From: Candidatus Sulfopaludibacter sp. SbA3
Lineage (GTDB): Bacteria > Acidobacteriota > Terriglobia > Bryobacterales > Bryobacteraceae
Assembly (NCBI GenBank): GCA_945890485.1
Contig: CAMDCN010000002.1
Coordinates: forward strand, 186,001 to 250,000
Length of the DNA stretch: 64,000 bases
Reading direction: 5' to 3'
Made by a program: the position numbers and the translations under genes. A model generated the notes under the pieces. The model saw nothing but the letters and a program-made list of their open reading frames with translations, did not search any database and had not been told where the DNA came from. Shown piece after piece: positions 32,466 to 41,760 of the stretch (its first letter is position 1; each line of letters starts with the position of its first letter).

Positions 32466-35400
32466 ATGCCCACACCCAGCTCTGACGTTCCTTTCGTTCA
32501 CCTCCATTGCCACACGGACTACTCCCTGCTCGACGGCGCTTGCGAGATCAAGCAGCTCATGAAGCTGGCCGCGGAACTGGAGCAGCCGGCCGTGGCGATG
32601 ACCGACCACGGCAACATGTTCGGCGCGGTGGAATTCCACAACGCGGCCAAGGACAAGGGCATTCATCCGGTGTTCGGTTGCGAGGTGTACGTTAACCAGA
32701 ACGGCCACAAGTCGAGGACGGAGAACGACCGGTATAACCATTTGGTGCTGCTGTGTGAGAACCAGGAGGGCTACCGAAACCTGATTAAGCTGGTCTCGAC
32801 GGGCTACCTCGACGGCTTCTACTATAAGCCGCGCGTGGATAAGGACCTTCTCGCCCAGCACTCGAAGGGCATCATCTGCCTGAGCGCGTGTTTACGCGGC
32901 GATTTGAACGAGGCGCTGCTCGGCGATAAGTACGACAAGGCGCGCGAACTGGCGGCGACGTACACGGACATCTTCGGGAAGGACAACTTCTTTCTGGAGC
33001 TGCAGGACCACGGGCTGGAGCAGGATAAGCGGTTGATCCCGGAGGTGGCCAAGCTTTCGGCCGAGATGGGGATTCCGCTGGTGGCGACGAACGATTCGCA
33101 CTATCTGCGGAAGGACGACGCGCGGGCGCATGAGCTGTTCATGTGCATTTCGACGGGCAAGACCGTCTCCGATCCGAACCGGATGCATTGGGACCATCCG
33201 GCTTTCTACATGAAGTCGAAGGCGGAGATGGAGCAGCTTTTTGGTGACTACCCGAGCGCGCTGCGGAACCCCTACGACATCGCCATGCGTTGCAAGGTGG
33301 CGCTCGAAAAGGTGAAGGAGCCGTTTCCGAAGTTCGACGTGCCGCCGGAGCACTCGATCGACAGCTACTTCGCCTATGTCTGCCGCGAGGGGTTTGAGAA
33401 GCGGCGGCCGCGCCTCGAATTCATGCGCGACAAGGGCACGCTACGGCAGCCGTTGGAGGCGTATACGGAGCGGCTGGATCGCGAGATCAAGATGATCCAG
33501 CAGATGAAATTCTCGGGCTACTTTTTGATCGTTTGGGACTTCATCCGGTACGCGCGGCAATCGAATATTCCGGTGGGCCCGGGGCGCGGGTCGGCAGCGG
33601 GATCATTGGTTTCGTTCGCGATGGAGATCACGGACATTGACCCGTTGCAGTACGGCTTGCTGTTTGAGCGGTTCTTGAATCCGGAACGTATTTCGATGCC
33701 TGATATCGATACGGACTTTGAGCCGCGCGGGCGCGGGAAGGTGATTCAGTACGTCACCGAGAAGTACGGCCGGGAGCAGGCAGCGCAGATCATCACGTTC
33801 GGGACGCTGGGTTCGAAAGCGGCGATTAAGGACGTCGGGCGCGTGCTGGATATGACGTTCGCCGAAGTCGACAAGCTGACGAAGCTGGTGCCGCCGACGC
33901 TGAACATCAAGCTGAAGGATGCGTTCGCGCAGGAGCCGGGCTTCGACCTGGCGGCGAAGGCGGACCCGCGCGTGAAGGAAGTGATGGAAGTCGCACTGCG
34001 TCTCGAAGGCATGGCGCGGAACGCCTCCGTACACGCGGCCGGCGTCGTGATTTCACCGCAGCCGCTGCGAGAGCTCGTCCCGCTGTACAAGACGAACAAA
34101 GACGAAATTGTGACGCAGTACGACATGTCGGGCTTGGAGAAGCTCGGCCTGTTGAAGATGGACTTCCTGGGCCTGACGACGCTCACGATCGTCGAAGATG
34201 CGTTGACGCTGATCAAGTCGAACCGCGGCGTGAAGCTGGTGATGGAAGACATTCCGCTGGACGACCAGAAGACTTACGAGGAGATCTTCTGGAAGGGGCG
34301 GACATCGGGCGTGTTCCAGTTCGAATCTTCGGGCATGCAGGACATTCTGCGGCGGTCGAAGCCGGAGCGGATTGAGGACCTTTGCGCGCTGAACGCGCTG
34401 TACCGGCCGGGCCCGATTCAGGGCGGCATGATCGACGACTTCATTGCGCGGAAACACGGCAAGAAGGAAGTGGTCTTCGACTTCAAGGAACTGGAGCCGC
34501 TGCTGGGCGAGACGTACGGCGTTATCGTTTACCAGGAGCAGGTGATGCAGATTTCGAACGTCATCGCCGGCTATAGCCTGGGCGAGGCGGACCTGCTGCG
34601 GCGCGCGATGGGTAAGAAAGAGGCGTCGGCGATGGCCGAGCAGAAGCAGCGTTTTCTTTCGGGATCCGGCAAGCTGGGGCACAACGCGAAGAAGGCCGAT
34701 AAGCTGTTCGACCTGATGGCGCAGTTCGCGGGGTACGGCTTCAACAAGTCGCATTCGGCGGCTTACGCGTACATGGCTTACGTGACGGCGTACCTGAAGG
34801 CGCACTACACCATCGAGTTCATGTCGGCGCTGCTGACTTCGGAAACGGGCAACACGGACAAGGTGGTGAAGTACATCAACGAGTGCAAGGACATGGGCAT
34901 CAAGGTGCTGCCGCCGGATGTCGCGTCGTCGTTGCTGAGCTTCGCGCCGGACGGCGAGGCGATCCGCTTCGGGTTGGGGGCGATCAAGAACCTGGGGCAA
35001 GGCGCGGTGGAGTCGATTCTGGCGGCGCGGAAAGAGGTGGGCAAGTTCCGCACGTTCTTTCAGTTCTGCGAGAGCGTGGACGTGGGCGCGGTGAATAAGC
35101 GGGCGATTGAGTCGTTGATCAAGGCCGGGGCGATGGATAGCTTGGAAGGTACGCGCAGCCAGTTGACGGCCATGATTGACCGCGCGATGGAACACGCGCA
35201 GCGGGTGAAGAAAGACAAGGAGAGCGGACAGACGGGATTGTTCGCGGACCTGTTTGGCGGGCCGGCCGAGGACGCCCCCGCTGAGCCGATGCCGAACGTG
35301 AAGGACTGGACGCAGACCGAAAAGCTGCAGGGCGAGAAGGAGATGATCGGCTTCTACGTGACCGGCCATCCGCTGGACGCGTTTGACGAGAAGATCACGG

Positions 35401-35954
35401 AGCTGCGGACCCACGAGACGGACGGGCTCGACAATTGCCAGAAGGGCGAGGAAGTAAGGCTCTGCGGCATTCTGACGAGCATTCAGCGGCGCCGGAACAA
35501 GGAAGGCAAGCTGTGGGCGGCCATGCGGATTGAAGACCAGAAAGGCAGCTTGGAAGCGATGTGCTTCAACAGCAAGATTGAAGAGCTGAACCAGTATCTG
35601 ACGGACGACAACCCGGTGATGGCGATGTGCAAGGTGATGCCGGAGGAGGGTTCGTCGCCGAAGGTGAGCATTCAAGAGATTGTTCCGCTGGCCAATGCTC
35701 TGGTGAAGCTGCCGAGCATTATTGCGATCCGCGTGCGGATCCGCGACGGCAACGGCGCCGACTCCGCGGAGGAGTTGCGGGAGCTGTTCAGCCGGAAGCC
35801 GGGCAACGCGCAGGTCCGCTTGAAGCTGGAGAAGCCGCGCGACTTTATCGCGATGATGGACGTGCCGGTGAAGGTGCGGCCGGACCGCGAATTCAAGGCG
35901 GAAATCGAGCGCATCTGCGGCGGCGACGCGTTTGAGGTACTCGAAAAGGCCTGA
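32466..35954 (+). CDS. dnaE: DNA polymerase III alpha subunit
   Basis: This 1162-residue protein is a full-length DnaE1-type replicative polymerase. The PHP domain opens with FVHLHCHTDYSLLDGACEIK and keeps its His/Asp metal residues, as in AMTDHGNMFG. The polymerase core has the glycine-rich PVGPGRGSAAGSLVSFA and the catalytic acidic pair in MPDIDTDFEPRGRGKVIQYV, plus the third carboxylate region near VYKTNKDEIVTQYDMSGLE. The helix-hairpin-helix and OB domains follow (EEVRLCGILTSIQRRRNKEG, LWAAMRIEDQKGSLEAMCFN). It is the conserved housekeeping gene just before the unusual biosynthetic operon, which begins 6 bp after its stop. Confidence 0.97.
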   Translation: MPTPSSDVPFVHLHCHTDYSLLDGACEIKQLMKLAAELEQPAVAMTDHGNMFGAVEFHNAAKDKGIHPVFGCEVYVNQNGHKSRTENDRYNHLVLLCENQEGYRNLIKLVSTGYLDGFYYKPRVDKDLLAQHSKGIICLSACLRGDLNEALLGDKYDKARELAATYTDIFGKDNFFLELQDHGLEQDKRLIPEVAKLSAEMGIPLVATNDSHYLRKDDARAHELFMCISTGKTVSDPNRMHWDHPAFYMKSKAEMEQLFGDYPSALRNPYDIAMRCKVALEKVKEPFPKFDVPPEHSIDSYFAYVCREGFEKRRPRLEFMRDKGTLRQPLEAYTERLDREIKMIQQMKFSGYFLIVWDFIRYARQSNIPVGPGRGSAAGSLVSFAMEITDIDPLQYGLLFERFLNPERISMPDIDTDFEPRGRGKVIQYVTEKYGREQAAQIITFGTLGSKAAIKDVGRVLDMTFAEVDKLTKLVPPTLNIKLKDAFAQEPGFDLAAKADPRVKEVMEVALRLEGMARNASVHAAGVVISPQPLRELVPLYKTNKDEIVTQYDMSGLEKLGLLKMDFLGLTTLTIVEDALTLIKSNRGVKLVMEDIPLDDQKTYEEIFWKGRTSGVFQFESSGMQDILRRSKPERIEDLCALNALYRPGPIQGGMIDDFIARKHGKKEVVFDFKELEPLLGETYGVIVYQEQVMQISNVIAGYSLGEADLLRRAMGKKEASAMAEQKQRFLSGSGKLGHNAKKADKLFDLMAQFAGYGFNKSHSAAYAYMAYVTAYLKAHYTIEFMSALLTSETGNTDKVVKYINECKDMGIKVLPPDVASSLLSFAPDGEAIRFGLGAIKNLGQGAVESILAARKEVGKFRTFFQFCESVDVGAVNKRAIESLIKAGAMDSLEGTRSQLTAMIDRAMEHAQRVKKDKESGQTGLFADLFGGPAEDAPAEPMPNVKDWTQTEKLQGEKEMIGFYVTGHPLDAFDEKITELRTHETDGLDNCQKGEEVRLCGILTSIQRRRNKEGKLWAAMRIEDQKGSLEAMCFNSKIEELNQYLTDDNPVMAMCKVMPEEGSSPKVSIQEIVPLANALVKLPSIIAIRVRIRDGNGADSAEELRELFSRKPGNAQVRLKLEKPRDFIAMMDVPVKVRPDREFKAEIERICGGDAFEVLEKA

Positions 35955-35960
35955 TTCGGC

Positions 35961-36806
35961 ATGCTATCTTCGGACATGCAGCAGGACTCTGAGCCGTACC
36001 CTATCGTGGGCGGTCGAGTGCAGACGAGAGCGCTCGAGTATCACGTCACGGACCATTGCAATCTTCGTTGTGACCATTGCTGCTCGTACTCGCCGATTCT
36101 GAAGAAGTGGTGCGCGGATCCGGTGCAGTTTGAGCAGGACCTGCTGCTCGTCCGGCGCGTGGTGGAGCCGCAGTTTGTGAAGATCGTCGGCGGCGAGCCG
36201 CTGCTGCATCCGGAGCTGGAGACGCTGCTGACGATTGCGCATCGGCTGCAAGTGGGTCCGCGGATTCAGTTGACGACGAATGCGCTGCTGATTGAGAAGC
36301 TTTCGGCGCAGAGCTGGGACTGCATTCAGATGATCTCGGTTTCGCTGTATCCGGAGCCGGCGCTGCCGAAGCCGTTGATCCGGTATATCGCCAAGCAGGC
36401 GGCGGCGCGGGGCATTGAAGTGAGTTGGAAGATGCAGGACAAGTTCACTTGCCTGGATCGCACCGCGCGCGCGACGGCGGAGGAGGCGACGGAGACGTTC
36501 GCCGATTGCTGGATTCGGCATCGCTGCAACACGATTAAGAACGGCCGGTTCTATTCGTGTACGCGGCCGCAGTATGTGCAGAAGTTTGCCGTGGACGGGC
36601 CGCGGTTTGCTGAGGACGGGGTGCCGGTGGACGAGGCGGATGCGGCGGCGCTGGCGCGGCGCATTCAGGCGCATCTGACGCAGACCGAGCCGCTGCATTC
36701 CTGCTTCCTGTGCAACGGCGGCCAGGCGCATTTGGATACGCACCGGCAGTTGAGCCCGGTGGCGATTCGGAGCAAACGCGAGACGCTCGTCAACCTTACC
36801 GCATGA
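35961..36806 (+). CDS. Radical SAM enzyme with extra C-terminal cysteines
   Basis: The 281-residue protein carries the radical SAM motif C33-x3-C37-x2-C40 in YHVTDHCNLRCDHCCSYSP, the GGEP motif (VKIVGGEPLLHPELETLL) and a third strand QLTTNALL. Additional cysteines C164, C183, C189, C200, C248 and C251 (including SCFLC near the end) suggest a SPASM/twitch-like auxiliary iron-sulfur cluster, as in enzymes that modify peptides, sugars or aminocyclitols. It starts 6 bp after dnaE and overlaps the next gene by ATGA, so it leads the seven-gene operon. An in-frame ATG at 35976 is an alternative start. Substrate unknown. Confidence 0.86.
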   Translation: MLSSDMQQDSEPYPIVGGRVQTRALEYHVTDHCNLRCDHCCSYSPILKKWCADPVQFEQDLLLVRRVVEPQFVKIVGGEPLLHPELETLLTIAHRLQVGPRIQLTTNALLIEKLSAQSWDCIQMISVSLYPEPALPKPLIRYIAKQAAARGIEVSWKMQDKFTCLDRTARATAEEATETFADCWIRHRCNTIKNGRFYSCTRPQYVQKFAVDGPRFAEDGVPVDEADAAALARRIQAHLTQTEPLHSCFLCNGGQAHLDTHRQLSPVAIRSKRETLVNLTA

Positions 36807-37423
36807 CCCTTCGCGCTACGTTGCTGCAGGCTTTGCCCGCCGGGGAGGCGGTGGCCGTGAGCGGGGGCCTGGATTCGTGGGTGCTGGTGCGGCTGCTGCA
36901 ATTGCAGGGGCGGCCGGTGCGGGGGTATACGATTGCGACGGGCATTGCGGGGTACTGCGAGCGGGAGCGAACGCAGGGGTTGGCGGAGGAGTTTGGCGTG
37001 CCGTTGACGGTGTTCGAGCGGCCGGATTTGGAAGGGGCGTTGGGGCGGTTTCTTCGCGTGACGCGGACGCCGATTTATAACCTGCATCCGGTTTCGAAGC
37101 TGCTCCTGGCCGAGGCGCTGCGGGACGCGGGCGTGGCGGAGGTGATGGGCGGGGATGCGGCGGACCAGGTGTTTCGCGGCGAGACGAGTTGCGATTTGCT
37201 GCCGTTGACGCAGGCTTGTTTTGCGTATGCCGGGGTGAGGCTACATCTGCCGTTTCAAGCGGTGAGGTTGGCGACGCCGGATCCGGAGAAGCGGGCGCTG
37301 CGGGCGTTGGCGTCGGAGTTGGGGTTACCGGCGATTCCGAAGCGGCCGACGTTGGTGCCGGGGCCGGACATTCTTGAACGCACTCGTGAGGAGCTCGCGC
37401 TATGTGCGGCATTGCCGGGGTAA
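36803..37423 (+). CDS. Stand-alone asparagine-synthetase-like PP-loop domain
   Basis: I start at the ATG at 36803 (ATGA overlap; the longer frame is a shadow), giving 206 residues. This corresponds only to the ATP-pyrophosphatase half of asparagine synthetase: the PP-loop SGGLDS at 20-25 (GEAVAVSGGLDSWVLVRLL), then IYNLHPVSKLLLAEALRDAG and the second nucleotide motif EVMGGDAADQVFRGE (117-122; normally G-x-G-A-D-E). There is no glutaminase domain. It may activate a carboxylate as an acyl-adenylate, using ammonia or an amine, or act with the full-length homologue encoded next. It overlaps that gene by 22 bp. Confidence 0.8.
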   Translation: MTLRATLLQALPAGEAVAVSGGLDSWVLVRLLQLQGRPVRGYTIATGIAGYCERERTQGLAEEFGVPLTVFERPDLEGALGRFLRVTRTPIYNLHPVSKLLLAEALRDAGVAEVMGGDAADQVFRGETSCDLLPLTQACFAYAGVRLHLPFQAVRLATPDPEKRALRALASELGLPAIPKRPTLVPGPDILERTREELALCAALPG

Positions 37424-39033
37424 TCGGTCCTCGTGGCGACGCGGCGTTGGCTGAGCGGCTGGCGGCGCTGCTGCGGCATCGGGGGCCGGACGGGGCTGGG
37501 ACGCTGGTGACGGAGCGGGCTACGCTGGTGCAGACGCGCCTCGCGTTGGTGGATCCGCGGCCTCATGCATTGCCGTGGTCGGATGGGCGGTTCACGCTGT
37601 TGTTCAATGGCGAGATCTACAACCATCGGGAGCTGCGGCGGGAGTTGACGGGGTTTCCATTTTCGACGGAGACCGATACGGAGGTGGCGTTCGCGGCGCT
37701 GCGGCGGTGGGGCTCGGCGGCGCTTTCGCGTTTTGAGGGGATGTTCGCGTTGTTCTTCTGGGACGAGGCGACGGGAGAGTATCTGGCCGCCGTGGACCCG
37801 TTGGGGGTGAAGCCGTTCGTGTATCACGAGGGGCCGGGGGTGTTTGCATTTTGCTCGGAGGCGGGGCCGTTGATCGAAGCGGGCGTTGTGCCGTTCCGGC
37901 CGAGCGAGGAGGGTGTGGCGGAGCATCTGACGGCGCCTTACTTTGCGCTGTGCCCGTTTGCGAATTTGAAGCGTTTGCCGGGCGGGCACTACCTGACGGC
38001 GCGGGGCTTGATGCCGTACCGGTGCGTCGCGCGGAATGAGGATTTGCTGGAGGCCTTGCGGCGATCGGTACGGACGAGTACTCCGGCGGGGTTGTTTCTG
38101 TCGGGGGGCGTGGATTCGAGTCTGTTGGCGGCGTTGGCGGAGCCGGGGCTGCCGGCGTTCACGATCGACTACGGCGCGATGGACTATGCGGATTCGTTGA
38201 TTGTGAAGAGCGATGACGTACCGTATGCCAAGCAGGTGGCGGCAGCGACGGGGCATCCGTTGACGCTGGTTTCGACAGCCGATTATGGCGAGGCGCTGCA
38301 GCGGACGCTGGGGGCCAACGACCAGATTGCGGCGTGGGAGCAGGAGGTGTCGCAGTACCTGCTTGCCGAGGCGGCTCACCGGCAGCGCTGCAAGGCCGTG
38401 CTGGTGGGCGATGCGGCGGACGAGACGCACTATGGCTACGGATTCCTGCTGGACCCGGCGCGGATCGTTTCTCCGCGGCCTTTGCTTGACTTCTTTGGGT
38501 ATTTGCCGTTGCGACGGATGGATGCGGCGGGGCACTTCACGGAGAAGTACGAGGCCGAGGCCGTGGCGGCGGGGCACAGTTGGGAGACGCCGGGCGGACA
38601 CTTGCGGGCGGTTTCGTATCTGATCCGGCAGCGGTGGCTGGCGCGGCTGCTGCATAACGGAGATTTGCAGTTGATGGCGCATTCCGTGGAGGGGCGGGTG
38701 CCATTTGCGGATCCGACGGTGCTGGCGTTGGCGGACGGGGCGACGCCGGAGGAGGCTTTGGGGAAGCGGCTGCTGCGGACAGTGGCGGCGGGGGTGTTGC
38801 CGGAGGCGATTGCCTGGCGGCCGAAGTCTGCGTTGACGAAGAATCTGGCGGGGCGGGAGACGGTGCATCGGTTGTTCCGCGCGGCTTGGGCGGAGCGGGG
38901 GGAGCTGTTGGCGCCTTATGTGGACGCCGACTTCGTGGAGGCGATGGGGCCGCCGCAGGACGACCGGGAGACGGGTCTGCGGTTCCGCCTGCTGGCTACT
39001 TTAACGTGGTTTACGCGTTGGGAAAGTATATGA
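37402..39033 (+). CDS. Asparagine-synthetase-like glutamine amidotransferase (AsnB family)
   Basis: The 543-residue protein has an intact N-terminal glutaminase domain: nucleophile C2 in MCGIAG, RHRGPDG, FNGEIYNHRELR, ETDTEV and GVKPFVYH. The C-terminal synthetase domain has PP-loop SGGVDSS at 234-240 and second motif VGDAADETHYGYGF (336-340 G-D-A-A-D). The A where AsnB has G (G-E-G-A-D) is shared with the truncated gene before it, so the two seem to belong to one subfamily. In a biosynthetic setting such proteins amidate a small molecule, peptide or sugar acid rather than make asparagine. Its last 4 bp overlap the next start (ATGA). Confidence 0.9.
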   Translation: MCGIAGVIGPRGDAALAERLAALLRHRGPDGAGTLVTERATLVQTRLALVDPRPHALPWSDGRFTLLFNGEIYNHRELRRELTGFPFSTETDTEVAFAALRRWGSAALSRFEGMFALFFWDEATGEYLAAVDPLGVKPFVYHEGPGVFAFCSEAGPLIEAGVVPFRPSEEGVAEHLTAPYFALCPFANLKRLPGGHYLTARGLMPYRCVARNEDLLEALRRSVRTSTPAGLFLSGGVDSSLLAALAEPGLPAFTIDYGAMDYADSLIVKSDDVPYAKQVAAATGHPLTLVSTADYGEALQRTLGANDQIAAWEQEVSQYLLAEAAHRQRCKAVLVGDAADETHYGYGFLLDPARIVSPRPLLDFFGYLPLRRMDAAGHFTEKYEAEAVAAGHSWETPGGHLRAVSYLIRQRWLARLLHNGDLQLMAHSVEGRVPFADPTVLALADGATPEEALGKRLLRTVAAGVLPEAIAWRPKSALTKNLAGRETVHRLFRAAWAERGELLAPYVDADFVEAMGPPQDDRETGLRFRLLATLTWFTRWESI

Positions 39034-40130
39034 GAGTTGCGTTCGCGCTCATCCCGGAAAAGGGCCATGTGAACCCGTACATTGGCCCGGCCCAGGCGCT
39101 GCAGGAGATGGGGCACGAGGTGGTGGTGGGTGCGCCGGGCGATATCAGCGGGCAGTGCGCGGCGGCGGGGTTGCCGTTTGAGTCTTTGCCGGGTAATACG
39201 GACCGGCCGACGCACGGGGCGGAGTTGGTGGCGCTGATTCAGGATCGGGAGCGGTTGGCGACTTGGATCGGACAGTTGCTTTTGGACAACCTGGACGAGC
39301 AGACTGCGCAGTTGCGGGCCTGGTATCGAGGGATGGATGCGGTGGTGGTGGATCCGCTCTACTATGCGGCTTCTCTGGCGGCGGAGGCGGAGGGGCTACC
39401 GTGGGCGGCGGTTTCGAATTCGTTGAACCCGGTGTTGCCGCCGGAGTTGGATAGCGATCTGCTGCGAACGGTTCGCGGGTTGCAGCGGCCTCCGGGACGG
39501 TACGCGGGTTGCGACCGGCTCTCGCCTGATCTGAACATTGCATTCACGACCGAGGCGTTGTGCGGGCCGGTGGAGGGCGTGCATTTGGTGGGGCCGTCGT
39601 TTCCTCTCTGGGATCGGGGAGACGAGGTGGCGGTGAGGCCGCTGCCGGAGGGGCGGCAGGTGATCTACGCTTCGTTTGGCAGCCAGATTTACCATTGGCC
39701 GGAGCTGTTCACGAAGCTGGCGGAGGCTAACCCGGACGCCGAGTTGGTGCTTTCGGTGGGCGACCTGCCGGGGCCGTTTCCGGGATGCCAGGTGTATCGC
39801 TATGCGCCGCAGTTGGAGCTGCTGCGGCGGGCGCGGGTGTTCGTGACGCATGGCGGGGCGAATTCGTTCATGGAAGCGATTTCGGCCAATGTGCCGATGC
39901 TGGTTTCGCCGATGTGCAACGACCAGTTTCATCAGGCGTATTTTACGGAACGAAGCCAAATCGGGCTGGTGACCGATCTGCGGACGGCGACGGTGGAAGA
40001 GATCCGGGACGACCTCGTGCGGCTGATGGAGGACGGGCCGGAGCGGGAGGCGATGGCGCGGCTATCGGCGACGTATCAGGTGGACGGGGCGCGGGCGGCG
40101 GCGCGGCTGATTGACAGGTTGGCGCCGTGA
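39030..40130 (+). CDS. GT1 (MGT/UGT-like) glycosyltransferase
   Basis: From the ATG at 39030 (ATGA overlap) the protein has 366 residues in a GT-B fold. The N-terminus, MRVAFALIPEKGHVNPYIGP then AQALQEMGHEVVVGAP, is the acceptor domain start of macrolide-type glycosyltransferases. The C-terminal donor-binding motif reads RVFVTHGGANSFMEAISANV then PMLVSPMCNDQFHQAYF, with the conserved HGG, P and D-Q. Family members put a nucleotide-activated sugar on small, often hydrophobic acceptors such as antibiotics or lipids. Fourth gene of the operon; coupled to the next gene by GTGA. Confidence 0.9.
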   Translation: MRVAFALIPEKGHVNPYIGPAQALQEMGHEVVVGAPGDISGQCAAAGLPFESLPGNTDRPTHGAELVALIQDRERLATWIGQLLLDNLDEQTAQLRAWYRGMDAVVVDPLYYAASLAAEAEGLPWAAVSNSLNPVLPPELDSDLLRTVRGLQRPPGRYAGCDRLSPDLNIAFTTEALCGPVEGVHLVGPSFPLWDRGDEVAVRPLPEGRQVIYASFGSQIYHWPELFTKLAEANPDAELVLSVGDLPGPFPGCQVYRYAPQLELLRRARVFVTHGGANSFMEAISANVPMLVSPMCNDQFHQAYFTERSQIGLVTDLRTATVEEIRDDLVRLMEDGPEREAMARLSATYQVDGARAAARLIDRLAP

Positions 40131-41050
40131 TTCCAGTGGGCATTACAGCGCGGAACGAGGCGAAGAATATTCTGGCTTTGCTGGCTTCACTGCGGGTATC
40201 GACCGCGCGAGCCGAGAAGGCTTGCGGGCTGCGGTTTGAACTGCATGTGCTGTTGAACGACAACGAGGATGATACGGTTTCGCTTTTGGCTGGTCAGCGG
40301 GACTTGACGATTTGGCATACGCACGGGGGCATCGTGGAGGCGCAGCGGGCGCTGGTGGACGCGCGGCCGGGGGCTCCTTGGATTCTGTTTACGGACGCCG
40401 ACATTTTGATCCATCCCGATACGGTGACGGAGTTGAGCCGGGCGATGGCCGGGCATCCGAAGGTGGAGATCGCCTACGCGGAGAAGTATCCGCTGCCGCC
40501 TCGGCGGCGGGGCTTGTTGGCGATTGCGCTCTACTACTTCAACCTGCGCGAGGGCTACCAGACGAAGCGGCTGTACTGCAATGGGCAGTGCTTTGCCATC
40601 CGGCGGTGGGATATTCCGAAGCCGGCCGAGTTGCAGTGGGACCCGGCGGCGGACAATCCGTTTCTCCACCTGGCGGCGGGGGTGCGGTGCGACGATATTT
40701 TTCTATCGCTCGGCCGGGCACCGGAGGCGCTGCTGTGTACGCCATCTGGCATTCAGTACCGGCCGCCGGAGACGTTGCAGGGCATGTTCCGGAAGTATCA
40801 GCGGATGCGACTGGAGCTGGAGCGGATGGCGTATTTCTTTCCGCGAGAGAAGCCGCGGGGGCGGCGGCTGGACCGGACGTTGCTGCGGCAGGCTCCGTGG
40901 CGGGAGCAGGTGCTCTATGGCATCTTCCAGGCGGCGCTGCTGCTTTGCAAAGCGGCGTATTGGGCGCAGCGCGTCTACTATAGCCGGTGGGCGAAGACGC
41001 CATGCCCGACTTGGCGGCCGGTGGTGGAGACTAAGGAGCCGCTCGCGTGA
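40127..41050 (+). CDS. GT2-family glycosyltransferase
   Basis: The 307-residue product begins at a GTG (40127) overlapping the upstream stop. The GT-A fold is seen in MIPVGITARNEAKNILALLA, LHVLLNDNEDDTVSLLAGQR and the DxD motif in WILFTDADILIHPDTV. The sequence after about residue 125 (RRGLLAIALYYFNLREGYQT; RLYCNGQCFAIRRWDIPKPA) would form the acceptor side. The C-terminus is basic with an amphipathic or weakly hydrophobic helix (LYGIFQAALLLCKAAYWAQR) that may associate with the membrane. It is coupled by a GTGA overlap to the next gene. Two glycosyltransferases in one operon indicate at least a disaccharide or two glycosylation steps. Confidence 0.86.
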   Translation: MIPVGITARNEAKNILALLASLRVSTARAEKACGLRFELHVLLNDNEDDTVSLLAGQRDLTIWHTHGGIVEAQRALVDARPGAPWILFTDADILIHPDTVTELSRAMAGHPKVEIAYAEKYPLPPRRRGLLAIALYYFNLREGYQTKRLYCNGQCFAIRRWDIPKPAELQWDPAADNPFLHLAAGVRCDDIFLSLGRAPEALLCTPSGIQYRPPETLQGMFRKYQRMRLELERMAYFFPREKPRGRRLDRTLLRQAPWREQVLYGIFQAALLLCKAAYWAQRVYYSRWAKTPCPTWRPVVETKEPLA

Positions 41051-41760
41051 TTGTTTATCAGCATCCGGGGCTGGCGGGGTTGGAGATTTGGCATGGCCTG
41101 GCGCGGCACACGACGCTGTATCAGTTGCGGGACGATAAACCGGCCTACTACGCGGGGCTCGCGGAGTTCTTGGCGCGCCTGCAGGCGGGCACGGCGGAGA
41201 ACGCGGACGGCGAATCGTTGGGACATGCGGCGGGGTTTACGGAGTTGCTGATCGCTGGAGGCGAGGCCGCGGCGCTCGCGTTTCCGCATCGGTTGCTACC
41301 GGCGGACCCGTTCTGCGCGCGACCGGGAGCGGAGGCGATTTGGGCGGAGTTCGGCTGGCGGCGGCCGGTCGCGATCGACCTGGGGCAGACGCAGTTGAAG
41401 TTGATGACTCCGGAGCGGTCCGTGGTGTATCCGCGGCAGTTGCCCTATGGCCGGGCGGCGCTGCCGGAGGCGGAGGGGCGAAAACGACTGCGGGCGTTTG
41501 TGGCGGAGGCGCTCGCGGCGGCGGGGCCGCATGATGGCGTGGTGCTGGGACTGCCGAATCGGCTGAATGCAGCGGGCGAGGCGGAGTCGTCGACCTATCC
41601 CGGGTTGTATGGGCCGGTAGAAGCGGTGTTCGGGAATGTGGACTGGGTGGTGGTGAACGACGCGGTTTTGACGGCACGGGGGTATCCACCGGCGGGGCGG
41701 GCGAAGAGGTTGGTGCTGACGGTGGGCTTTGGCGTGGGAGCGGCTTTATGGCACGGGTGA
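41047..41760 (+). CDS. Truncated ROK/sugar-kinase-like (ASKHA) protein with novel N-terminal region
   Basis: The 237-residue product starts at a GTG (41047). Residues 1-100 are unrecognised. From about 106 an ASKHA fold appears: phosphate-1 loop VAIDLGQTQLKLMT, VVLGLPNRLNAAG, the region of the catalytic Asp in VDWVVVNDAVLTARGYPP, and phosphate-2 loop LVLTVGFGVGAALWHG, where the protein ends. True ROK kinases continue about 130 residues beyond this loop, so half the nucleotide-binding cleft is missing. No frameshifted remainder follows, because the next gene overlaps by 13 bp. It may be a degenerate or scaffold subunit, or need a partner. Confidence 0.65.
   Translation: MIVYQHPGLAGLEIWHGLARHTTLYQLRDDKPAYYAGLAEFLARLQAGTAENADGESLGHAAGFTELLIAGGEAAALAFPHRLLPADPFCARPGAEAIWAEFGWRRPVAIDLGQTQLKLMTPERSVVYPRQLPYGRAALPEAEGRKRLRAFVAEALAAAGPHDGVVLGLPNRLNAAGEAESSTYPGLYGPVEAVFGNVDWVVVNDAVLTARGYPPAGRAKRLVLTVGFGVGAALWHG

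Noticed and set aside
34053-35675. A 540-codon Arg/His/Leu-rich frame on the minus strand
   Set aside because: Antisense to dnaE; composition is typical of the reverse complement of a GC-rich gene.
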